A stretch of DNA of 64,000 bases. Origin: a virus. Under the pieces are notes generated by a model. That model did not search any database and was not told the DNA's origin. It was given only the letters and a program-made list of their open reading frames with translations. The position numbers and the translations under genes were made by a program. The DNA is taken from the IMG/VR virus record IMGVR_UViG_3300025645_004731, positions 1-64,000 of that record, one strand, 5' to 3'. This document shows, piece after piece, positions 32,359 through 39,356 of the stretch (its first letter is position 1; every line of letters starts with the position of its first letter).

Positions 32359-32522
32359 TCTTTCTTGATTGATAGCGTAAATGAACCATTTTCGTTGTCG
32401 GTCCACACTATTGTGTCACCTTCTTTCCAATTCATCGTTTCTAACATATCGTCAGGAAATTCAAGAAACAACTCTCCGTTGTCGCTGTCTTCTTGTACGG
32501 TCAATGTGTTATTCTGGTCCAT
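32355..32522 (-). CDS. Small AbrB/SpoVT-like protein (55 residues)
   Basis: An ATG at 32522, preceded by the strong site AAAGGAGTTACC, opens a 55-codon frame ending at 32355. The sequence GELFLEFPDDMLETMNWKEGD fits the swapped-hairpin AbrB/SpoVT pattern of a beta strand, a 'lP.e.l..lgw..GD' turn and a second strand. AbrB folds bind DNA. It converges with the lipase gene, overlapping its stop codon. Confidence 0.65.
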   Translation of the reverse strand: MDQNNTLTVQEDSDNGELFLEFPDDMLETMNWKEGDTIVWTDNENGSFTLSIKKD

Positions 32523-32532
32523 GGTAACTCCT

Positions 32533-33456
32533 TTAGCATTTCCAAATATATATCTTGTCTTGTTTCTTTTTGCCTGTTTGTTGGCCTAGTTGTTGCTTCA
32601 GGTCCTCTTCATCGTCACATACTGGTAGTCCGTGCGCGACGGCATCATCATACATCTTAGGACTGATGTTAAAACACACATGCCCTCCTGCTTGTATATT
32701 ATCAACACACTTTTGCCAAAGAGGAATAAAAAAGCCTTTATAAAATGCTTCGTCACTGTTCCACACTTCCATATGTTCATATATTTCTAAGTTAACATAA
32801 GGAGGGCTAGTTAGCACAAAATCATAATCCAGTTTACTGAAATCAACGTCCAACGCACTTTGCCAAATCATTTGTAATTTACCAGACTGCTTTTCTTCTA
32901 TTAGTGGATTATTGAATTCACTATAGTTACCAAGATACTCCATCATACTGTCATATGCCGGCTTCATGTTGGTGTTTGTGTCAATGCCTGTGTAGCTGAT
33001 ATCCAACGCCCACGCACCCAACATACGTCCGCCCCAACCTGCTGTAGGATCCAATACACTTTTAACTGAATACTTCTTATACAGATACTTAGCTGTTGTG
33101 CTTTTGAACATTACGATACTGCCGAGATTAATTCTAAAGCATTCAAACACATTGCCAGCAGCAGTACGTCCGCCTCTGTTACGCTTACGTGCGCTATCTA
33201 TAAGTTTACTCCACGCTGATTTATCAGCATAAAGTTCATAGATAGTTTTGCCCTTCTCACGTTTACAGTTAAGCAGATTCTTAAACTGGAAATGATATAG
33301 GAAAGGATTGCCATAAAAGTTATTGCGATTCTCAGTAGCATCAAAGTTCTTTAAGTTTTTAAGATCCCTATTCAAATCATCATTACTAATCAGCTTGTGA
33401 TCTTCCACATCTGTTATTGTAACGCTGTCTAGATTTTCATTAACTGGTTTAAGCAT
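32533..33456 (-). CDS. DNA methyltransferase (TSPPY type)
   Basis: A 307-residue protein with SAM motif I (DPTAGWGGRMLGA, about residue 137) before the catalytic motif IV TSPPY (about 216). The S/T-PPY form is typical of N4-cytosine and some N6-adenine enzymes. The N-terminal 130 residues may recognise the target. It lies directly downstream of a PD-(D/E)XK nuclease gene, sharing one base, so the two look like a phage-borne restriction-modification unit. Confidence 0.78.
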   Translation of the reverse strand: MLKPVNENLDSVTITDVEDHKLISNDDLNRDLKNLKNFDATENRNNFYGNPFLYHFQFKNLLNCKREKGKTIYELYADKSAWSKLIDSARKRNRGGRTAAGNVFECFRINLGSIVMFKSTTAKYLYKKYSVKSVLDPTAGWGGRMLGAWALDISYTGIDTNTNMKPAYDSMMEYLGNYSEFNNPLIEEKQSGKLQMIWQSALDVDFSKLDYDFVLTSPPYVNLEIYEHMEVWNSDEAFYKGFFIPLWQKCVDNIQAGGHVCFNISPKMYDDAVAHGLPVCDDEEDLKQQLGQQTGKKKQDKIYIWKC

Positions 33457-34136
33457 TATTGTCCTAGTAAATTTAATACATTGCCTTCACGTCGATCTCT
33501 CGCCACATGTGTAAAGTAGTTAGTCTTGATACCGCCGCCAGCTTGAAAGAATTGCTTACGACAAGTAACAATAAACCCACTCATAAACTCATCTGCGTCT
33601 TTAGCTAGATCGTTAAACGTAGCAGCAATCGCATTCATTTGTCCCACTGCGTCATTAAAGTGTGAAATTGTTTCTTTTGTGATTACGTCTTCGCCCATAA
33701 ACATAGTAGTCGCATTTGCTTTAGCACTGCTCATAATATAAACGGCGCCTAGTTTAGGTGTGCTATCATTCCACATAGGATGCGTACCCTTAGCACTTTT
33801 ACATTCAACAGCAACAATCTTGCCGTCAAAATCTTTTACTAAAATGTCTGGGAAACTTTGTGAACCGCCTGGTTGTAGAATATAACTACCGCACGGCATA
33901 TCAGACAGTATGTCGTCTAGTTGATTGCCAAATTCATTGTCCCACCACTCTTTTAGATGCTTGCGCTGTAATTGCGGGAAGTCTGGTTGAACAAAGCCTT
34001 GAAAGCCACATTCTGATAGCACTACTGCCACAGCATCTTCATGCCCTGGATTGTAATCACCACTACGGGCATTATCATTCTTATAATAACCCATCTGTAA
34101 GATAAGTTCACCTGCTGCTTTAAGTTGTGTTGACAT
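33456..34136 (-). CDS. PD-(D/E)XK nuclease, type II restriction endonuclease-like
   Basis: A 226-residue protein with a PD-(D/E)XK core: SFPDILVKDFDGKIVAVECKSAKG, in which the Asp after Pro and the Glu-x-Lys are the metal and catalytic residues. This is the layout of many type II restriction enzymes. It has a sigma70-type promoter and is followed with no gap by the methyltransferase. It could cleave unmodified host or rival phage DNA while phage DNA is protected. The recognition site is unknown. Confidence 0.65.
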   Translation of the reverse strand: MSTQLKAAGELILQMGYYKNDNARSGDYNPGHEDAVAVVLSECGFQGFVQPDFPQLQRKHLKEWWDNEFGNQLDDILSDMPCGSYILQPGGSQSFPDILVKDFDGKIVAVECKSAKGTHPMWNDSTPKLGAVYIMSSAKANATTMFMGEDVITKETISHFNDAVGQMNAIAATFNDLAKDADEFMSGFIVTCRKQFFQAGGGIKTNYFTHVARDRREGNVLNLLGQ

Positions 34137-34169
34137 AGTATACTCCTGTACGTTTTTGTCTATAGAATA

Positions 34170-34198
34170 ATACTAACACAAGAGAATACCATTGTCAA
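34170..34198 (-). promoter_or_regulatory. Sigma70-type early promoter
   Basis: TTGACA, 17-bp spacer and TAGTAT on the minus strand, about 34 bp before the nuclease start. Confidence 0.7.
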
Positions 34199-34201
34199 CT
34201 G

Positions 34202-35350
34202 TTATTTTATTATAAGTTCTGGTATCCAAGGACAAATATCTTTTGTTTTTAGTCCTGGATTCATATCCCATACTTTAACGAAATCTGTCAGATATTCTCG
34301 TTCTGTATCGGTTATATTACGTTCCAGATTACATCCTTCGTTGAAAAATTTACGATAAGCTGGCTGATCTTTTTCTGGCAACCAAGATATATCCATTGAC
34401 TGGACAATATCAATAAATTCTTGTCTATATTTGATTGGTACTAATTTGTATTCTAAGAACGATGAATCCTTTAATACATTACATCCGATACTGATATCGT
34501 CGAATTGTTTAAGCCATTCTAGAAATTTAGGCATACCTAGTAAGTTCAACTGCGTAATACATGGCAATACACGTATACCAATATTGTCGTTATCTGTTGA
34601 CAGTTTATGTAACGCACGGAAGTTCTTTTCAATCGTTGACCATTTTGCGGGATATCGTTGAAACTCTAATGTCTCTTCTATTCCATCTATACTACATATG
34701 AAATAAACATGCTTGAACTTTTTTAGTTTTTCCATTAACTTTGGCTTAACACTGGTGACATTTGTGATGAAATATATAGTTACATTTGTCTTGTCTCTGG
34801 TTATCAATTCATCAATAAACCATTCTACTTCAGGCATAACAAACGGCTCACCGCCCGCGAACTGAATAATTTCTAAATCATTCAATGTTAGAACTAATTC
34901 TAAAATCTTATTTTTATTTTTGAAATCGACATACAATTCATGCTGTAGAGTAAAGTGATTACTGATGCCCTGATCTTTTAACTTAGTAACTACATTTTTT
35001 ATTTGATCACTGCTATTGACATCACACATTTTACATTGGAGATTACACTTATTGCTAAATCTAACTTCTATCTTTTTAATAGCAATTTCATCATCTACTG
35101 GATCTTTTCTTGCACTTTGTAATCCATTATTTTCTAAATTCCAGCATCTCTTACAGTGATCATTCTGAATGCCATTAGCCAAATCATTTCTTATAGCATT
35201 GAATGGCTCAAATGTTTTATGCCATTCCGCAAGATCGGTAATATCGTTCCAGTCAGGAGCCTCCCAGCCTCTTCCTTGCATACAGCACTGAGCAATATTA
35301 TTTTCTGTTCCTAAGAACAATTCCGTGTTTGCTATTTTACAACTAAGCAT
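34202..35350 (-). CDS. Twitch-domain-type radical SAM protein
   Basis: A 382-residue radical SAM protein. The CX3CX2C motif is CNLQCKMC (about residues 102-109), and FAGGEPF is the following SAM motif. A separate Cys cluster precedes the core (CCMQ near 22 and HCKRCW near 65), and single Cys-rich ends follow (GCNLE, ICPW). I recall this type as 'twitch domain-containing radical SAM protein' in marine T4-like phages, with unknown substrate. It is the last gene of the polymerase-clamp region unit. Confidence 0.82.
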   Translation of the reverse strand: MLSCKIANTELFLGTENNIAQCCMQGRGWEAPDWNDITDLAEWHKTFEPFNAIRNDLANGIQNDHCKRCWNLENNGLQSARKDPVDDEIAIKKIEVRFSNKCNLQCKMCDVNSSDQIKNVVTKLKDQGISNHFTLQHELYVDFKNKNKILELVLTLNDLEIIQFAGGEPFVMPEVEWFIDELITRDKTNVTIYFITNVTSVKPKLMEKLKKFKHVYFICSIDGIEETLEFQRYPAKWSTIEKNFRALHKLSTDNDNIGIRVLPCITQLNLLGMPKFLEWLKQFDDISIGCNVLKDSSFLEYKLVPIKYRQEFIDIVQSMDISWLPEKDQPAYRKFFNEGCNLERNITDTEREYLTDFVKVWDMNPGLKTKDICPWIPELIIK

Positions 35351-35353
35351 GAG

Positions 35354-35923
35354 TTAGGAGATATTTTCGTGGATACGGCCCATTTTCTTCCGAGTGTATT
35401 CCCATGGATACACAACTGTCTTTCCTTCATCCGTGAGCAGATGAGCAGTATACGTGTCTTCGACAAACTCATTAGCATCATTATCGGTCAGCACGGCAAA
35501 TCGTACATTATTGCCCCAGACTGTAGACCAACTATCTTGATTAGGGAAACATCCACTTTCCCAATCTTTTTTGATCCAGTTAAAGATATTGCCAGTATTA
35601 TTAATGTTATCCACAATAAGAATGTTCTTACGCAGTCCAATATCCCATCGTGCGCCAGTAATGCCAGTCTCTTCAGGATTGTTTACTCCAAACGCTTCCT
35701 CTGCCATCCAAAGATTGCTTTCGCAACTGCTGTCATCTGGTAAATTTACGCTTAGTGATTCGCATCGAACATTTATAATATTACTAATGATAGTAGCAGG
35801 AATACTGCCACTGCCTGTAATGCCAACAATATAATCAGGCTTCCAATCGTCCTGGTACATTTGCGTGACAATATTCATGCTCATGTCTTCGACTTCTTTC
35901 CAACTGTAATAGTGATTTTTCAT
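35354..35923 (-). CDS. Phosphoribosyltransferase-like protein
   Basis: A 189-residue type I PRTase. YIVGITGSGSIPATIIS gives the PPi loop and ILIVDNINNTGNIF the PRPP-binding strand, with VDNINNTG in place of the cellular VDDIxDTG. A VYPWEYTRK segment near the C-terminus is typical of the hypoxanthine/xanthine group. It probably salvages a purine base. It overlaps the upstream small gene by 4 bases. Confidence 0.78.
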   Translation of the reverse strand: MKNHYYSWKEVEDMSMNIVTQMYQDDWKPDYIVGITGSGSIPATIISNIINVRCESLSVNLPDDSSCESNLWMAEEAFGVNNPEETGITGARWDIGLRKNILIVDNINNTGNIFNWIKKDWESGCFPNQDSWSTVWGNNVRFAVLTDNDANEFVEDTYTAHLLTDEGKTVVYPWEYTRKKMGRIHENIS

Positions 35924-36105
35924 TTGGCGTCCTTACTCTTTTTTTCATCTTTTGTAAGTTTTTGGTTCCATTGGTTATTACTAATGCCAAGTTCACTTGC
36001 CATTTTTTTAGTTTTGCCTTTGGTAATTTTGCCGCCTTTTTTAAGAAACTGTGCCACCAAATCTTCAGTGTCGTTATCTTTTTTAGGGCTATGATTCATC
36101 GCCAT
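35920..36105 (-). CDS. Small basic hypothetical protein
   Basis: A 61-residue lysine-rich protein with a possible helix-turn-helix-like centre (KMASELGISNNQWNQKL). The start follows GGAGAACAAT. It may bind nucleic acid; this is inferred from charge and the short helical motif only. Confidence 0.6.
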   Translation of the reverse strand: MAMNHSPKKDNDTEDLVAQFLKKGGKITKGKTKKMASELGISNNQWNQKLTKDEKKSKDAK

Positions 36106-36508
36106 ATTGTTCTCCTGTTTTCTCTAATCTATCGGCAACTCTGATCCCACGATATACTTCCATGTATGTATCGTATGCTTCTTTAAGTTCTGGATAATTT
36201 TCTTCTAGGTTTATATTACGTGAAGGCAACATCAATGCTTCACGTAGTTCGTCAATTTCGGCCATAACATCTCGTTCGTTAACCGTTAAATCGCCAGTTA
36301 CATGAGTATTTCTTATGCTGTTGATTGATATGATGTCATCAGCACCTAATATATCGTGTGCTGCTTGAAGTGGTGTCGTGTTGAGCTGTACCGATCCGGG
36401 CAATAATTCTGTTGTTGATGCCCAAGTATTATCTATATTTATGGTGTCACCGTTGTAGGTAATAACGCCGATAGGCAAATCGTCATAGTTATTGCTATAA
36501 TCATTCAT
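36089..36508 (-). CDS. Hypothetical protein
   Basis: A 139-residue acidic protein. A strand-rich N-terminal half (IGVITYNGDTINIDNTW) is followed by a helical C-terminal half (ELREALMLPSRN...YPELKEAYDTYMEVYRG). There is no known domain. The ATG at 36508 follows GAGAAGAAG and overlaps the cytidylyltransferase-cupin gene end by 8 bases. Confidence 0.65.
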   Translation of the reverse strand: MNDYSNNYDDLPIGVITYNGDTINIDNTWASTTELLPGSVQLNTTPLQAAHDILGADDIISINSIRNTHVTGDLTVNERDVMAEIDELREALMLPSRNINLEENYPELKEAYDTYMEVYRGIRVADRLEKTGEQYGDES

Positions 36509-37277
36509 CTTCTTCTCTTTCAATATCATCTTCGTGTAGTTCCGCGCCCATCCATACCTCGATTACCTTGGCTGAATGATTGCCTACATTAGTAGCACGA
36601 TGCCATGTACATACTGGAATATCTATACTTTCACCAGGTCCGTATGTCTTTGATAGTTTATCGCCATTTGGATAAATCAGATCCAGTCGCGCCAATCCAG
36701 AAACTATACACCAATGTTCGCTGCGTATAAAGTGTCTCTGATTACTTAGTGATTTGCCAATATCAATACTAAGCTCCTTGACTTGCCATAACTCTTGGCT
36801 GTCAAGAATGGTATAATTTCCCCAGTGTCTGGACACATTTGGCTTTTGCCATTCTTTAAGTATCCAACTACTACTATTCTTTTTATCTTCGCCGCCTACT
36901 CCAAACACAAATTCTACGTCCTTGGAATCGCCGTACATATTATATTCGGGAGTATTGATGTTTGTTCTGTCACCACCATTAGCAAATACTACTTTAGTAT
37001 TGTTGCCGTTGGTTGATAATATTCGCATGATAGCACCACACGCACTGTTGTCACTGTCATTAAATCCAATAATACTATCTACACATGACAGTTCTTGTAT
37101 AATAGCAGACCGTTCTTTGAACGTCATGAATGGTCGTCCCTTCTTTCGGGATAACCATTCATCACTATTCAGACCCACGACGAGTTCATCTCCTAGTCGT
37201 CTCGCTTCTTTGAAGTATGCAATATGACCACTATGTAACGGATCAAATCCGCCAGTGACTATTACAATTTTCTTCAT
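36501..37277 (-). CDS. Cytidylyltransferase-cupin fusion (HldE-like plus type II mannose isomerase-like cupin)
   Basis: A 258-residue fusion. Residues 1-130 form an RfaE/HldE-like nucleotidyltransferase (GGFDPLHSGH, the HxGH motif, and a GLNSDEWL segment). Residues 145-258 form a cupin with RHWGNYTILD, SNQRHFIRSEHWCIVSG, IPVCTWHRATN and a closing EDDIERE. This is the pattern of the mannose-6-phosphate isomerase type II domain normally joined to GDP-mannose pyrophosphorylase. The likely substrate is a sugar phosphate, and the likely role is making an activated sugar or polyol. It overlaps both neighbours. Confidence 0.85.
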   Translation of the reverse strand: MKKIVIVTGGFDPLHSGHIAYFKEARRLGDELVVGLNSDEWLSRKKGRPFMTFKERSAIIQELSCVDSIIGFNDSDNSACGAIMRILSTNGNNTKVVFANGGDRTNINTPEYNMYGDSKDVEFVFGVGGEDKKNSSSWILKEWQKPNVSRHWGNYTILDSQELWQVKELSIDIGKSLSNQRHFIRSEHWCIVSGLARLDLIYPNGDKLSKTYGPGESIDIPVCTWHRATNVGNHSAKVIEVWMGAELHEDDIEREEDE

Positions 37278-37594
37278 TTCTTGCGTGAGCCGTTGTATAC
37301 GCCAACGTGAATTTTCAATTTCTTCACGCTGCGATCTTCACTCATCTTCACTGCGATGTCATAGGTGATAGCAGTATCACGAATCATGCTAGTGATGTTG
37401 TAATCACTAACCAGATTAGCATATTTTAGGTCACTAAGATAGGACCAAAACAACCGCTTTACGGTACGTTCACTGCCGTCGGTTGATGCTAGGACACCAT
37501 CATACGGATCGATAATCTTAATCAAGTCCCATTTGATGTCATTGATACTCACTCGTCCTTGACGAAGAGCGCGGATATTAGTTTGTTCAGCCAT
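37274..37594 (-). CDS. Hypothetical protein
   Basis: A 106-residue basic protein with ALRQGRVSINDIKWDLIKI at its N-terminus and a strand-forming C-terminus (KKLKIHVGVYNG). No domain is recognised. It is coupled to the cytidylyltransferase-cupin gene by a 4-base overlap. An inverted repeat lies about 20 bp upstream of its start. Confidence 0.65.
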   Translation of the reverse strand: MAEQTNIRALRQGRVSINDIKWDLIKIIDPYDGVLASTDGSERTVKRLFWSYLSDLKYANLVSDYNITSMIRDTAITYDIAVKMSEDRSVKKLKIHVGVYNGSRKK

Positions 37595-37614
37595 TGTTAT
37601 GTAGCTCCATGTTT

Positions 37615-37629
37615 GTCTGATTATCAGAC
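37615..37629. repeat. Short palindrome GTCTGAT-T-ATCAGAC
   Basis: A 7-bp perfect inverted repeat with a 1-base centre, between two genes of one operon. It may be an operator or a small mRNA hairpin before the gene at 37594. Confidence 0.35.
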
Positions 37630-37650
37630 GTTACGATTGATTGTGTAGAT

Positions 37651-37827
37651 TTAGTCTTCTGATTCTACGATAGAGAGTCTTTTTTCCATGCGTTGCATAG
37701 TTTGTAGAATTTCCCATAGTTTCCAGTCCATGGATTTCATCATTTCAAATCCTTGGCGTTTCATGTCATCTTCTGTCAATACGACAGATGTATCGACTTC
37801 TTCCAATACTCTAATTTTCTTTACCAT
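37651..37827 (-). CDS. Small hypothetical protein (58 residues)
   Basis: A 58-codon frame from an ATG at 37827 to a TAA at 37651, with AGGAAACATAAGAA upstream. The product is charged and helical, rich in Met and Lys (DMKRQGFEMMKSMDWKLWEIL). It fills what would otherwise be an empty stretch in a dense operon. The function is unknown. Confidence 0.6.
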   Translation of the reverse strand: MVKKIRVLEEVDTSVVLTEDDMKRQGFEMMKSMDWKLWEILQTMQRMEKRLSIVESED

Positions 37828-37839
37828 TTCTTATGTTTC

Positions 37840-37944
37840 CTATAATGTCTCGTGATTAATTTCATCTACGAGACTTGATTTTTGTTTAAGGCCATTAATG
37901 CTATGCTTGTACTTATACAGCACTTTGTGCCCGGTGTCAGGCAT
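37840..37944 (-). CDS. Possible very small protein (34 residues)
   Basis: A 34-codon frame (MPDTGHKVLYKYKHSINGLKQK...) from an ATG at 37944. It fits the gap between the cytidylyltransferase and the 58-residue gene. The ribosome-binding site is weak (GGGCATATT), so it may be chance. Confidence 0.3.
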   Translation of the reverse strand: MPDTGHKVLYKYKHSINGLKQKSSLVDEINHETL

Positions 37945-37970
37945 AATATGCCCGTGTTTTGAAAGTTAGT

Positions 37971-38396
37971 TTACCCATTACTTTTCTCTGTGGCACACAC
38001 TCGGTGGCGTAAATCACTTGTACTAAATCTGTGATCACGTTTATTGAAGTGTAGATGAATACCGCGTTTGCGACACACATCTTTACCACTAAACTCTTTT
38101 TCCCGATACTCTTCACCTAGAAAACGTATATCAATTTGAAATAGTTCTAGAATGTCGAGTAGATCGGCTTCTGTCTGATATGGAATAATCTCGTCAACAA
38201 ATTTTAGTGCGTTCAGTTGAGCATAACGCTCAACCAAACTTTGTACGGGTTTATTCTTCTCAGCTTTTCTATCTATGGTTGGATCAGTCTGTAATCCAAC
38301 TATAAGATAATCGCAATGCTCTCTGGCTTCACGCAACATCATGACATGACCGGCGTGGAGTAAATCAAAGGCACTACAGGTGAAACCCACTTCCAT
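37971..38396 (-). CDS. Glycerol-3-phosphate cytidylyltransferase-like protein
   Basis: A 141-residue cytidylyltransferase of the TagD type. TCSAFDLLHAGHVMMLREA gives the HxGH motif, and RFSTSDLRHRV at the C-terminus takes the place of the RTxGISTT motif. The family makes CDP-glycerol or similar CDP-polyols. Together with the cytidylyltransferase-cupin at 36501 and the glycosyltransferase-like gene at 51597, it points to phage-directed sugar or polyol chemistry. Confidence 0.8.
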   Translation of the reverse strand: MEVGFTCSAFDLLHAGHVMMLREAREHCDYLIVGLQTDPTIDRKAEKNKPVQSLVERYAQLNALKFVDEIIPYQTEADLLDILELFQIDIRFLGEEYREKEFSGKDVCRKRGIHLHFNKRDHRFSTSDLRHRVCATEKSNG

Positions 38397-38399
38397 GAG

Positions 38400-39122
38400 T
38401 TAGACCGCTTGAGCAGGGAAAATGTATTCGTATACAGCCATGCCGTTGTCTACATCAATTTGTAGAGCACCCATGTCACTGAATTTCATTTTCTTATCGC
38501 CATTGAGATTAAGTACAGATTGTACTTCCGCAATAGGATACTTCCAGCTTTGCTTTAGTTCGCCACCAACGTCTGCTTGGAATACAAAGTTACCTGTGTG
38601 ACCACTATCGTCACCAAAGTAGAACTTCAGATTGCCTGCTTCTGTTTTAGCAATAAAGACAGTTTCTTCATTGTTAGCTTGGCTTTGGAACTTAAACCGT
38701 GTTTTGCTGGCATCATGTGGTTCGATTTCCACATTCCATGTCGCGCCTTTGAAACGTACTTCTGGAATACGCTGAGTGACCAGGTCACGCGGCATTAAGC
38801 GATAATCGTTTTTGAAGTCGCCCGCAGCATTTTCAAAATGCATACTGAATGGCAATTCTTCGCCGTTGCGTTCACGCTTTTCAATAGCGATGTTAGCGTT
38901 AGTAGCATACTCTGGAATATTCAGAATAATATTGAGTTTGTCAAGATTGGGAAGTCCCAATACGCCAGACAACTCACCAATGGCACTTTTATATGTTGCC
39001 TTTACGATGACTTTGTTATCGTCATCCTTTGCTTCGACAGTTGTGCCGTTTGTGACTTTAACTGCGTCAATATTTCCGACACCTCGTGTATGTTTAACGA
39101 TGTCGAGTAGATATTCTCTCAT
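38400..39122 (-). CDS. 45: DNA polymerase sliding clamp (T4 gp45-like)
   Basis: A 240-residue protein matching T4-type clamps in length and layout. An N-terminal region with IKxTNGTTVEAKDDDNKVIVKATY-like strands leads to IGELSGVLGLPNLDKLNIILNIPEY, which resembles the first domain of gp45. The clamp ring tethers the polymerase and in T4 also activates late transcription. It is preceded by a sigma70-type promoter within the Smr gene and lies two genes after the polymerase. Confidence 0.82.
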   Translation of the reverse strand: MREYLLDIVKHTRGVGNIDAVKVTNGTTVEAKDDDNKVIVKATYKSAIGELSGVLGLPNLDKLNIILNIPEYATNANIAIEKRERNGEELPFSMHFENAAGDFKNDYRLMPRDLVTQRIPEVRFKGATWNVEIEPHDASKTRFKFQSQANNEETVFIAKTEAGNLKFYFGDDSGHTGNFVFQADVGGELKQSWKYPIAEVQSVLNLNGDKKMKFSDMGALQIDVDNGMAVYEYIFPAQAV

Positions 39123-39355
39123 GTGATCTTCCTTTTGATAAATTTAATTATGTAACTGCCTTGAGTACGACTTAATCTATATTCTCGTACCTTGGCATTT
39201 GAATGTAACCATATTTCTATTTCTTGTTTAATCAGGCCTTGTCCGCAAATGATTTCACAAGATTTATACTTACTATAATAGCATGTATTCAGGAAGATGT
39301 CAACCTTTTTCCACGCATTATGTAAAGTTAAACCATGTAAATCGAGTTTTTGCAT
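39119..39355 (-). CDS. Smr-domain protein
   Basis: A 78-residue protein that is essentially one Smr domain. LDLHGLTLHNAWKKVDIFL is the family LDLHG motif. CEIICGQGL replaces the usual THGKG-type loop, and a C-terminal strand follows. Smr domains are nucleases acting on nucleic acids, and stand-alone ones occur in phages. The start at 39355 is 1 nt past the polymerase stop. The 3' end overlaps the clamp start by 4 bases. Confidence 0.75.
   Translation of the reverse strand: MQKLDLHGLTLHNAWKKVDIFLNTCYYSKYKSCEIICGQGLIKQEIEIWLHSNAKVREYRLSRTQGSYIIKFIKRKIT
39275..39303 (-). promoter_or_regulatory. Sigma70-type promoter inside the Smr gene, serving the clamp
   Basis: TTGACA, 17-bp spacer and TATTAT on the minus strand, about 150 bp before the clamp gene. 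Confidence 0.6.
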
Positions 39356-39356
39356 A

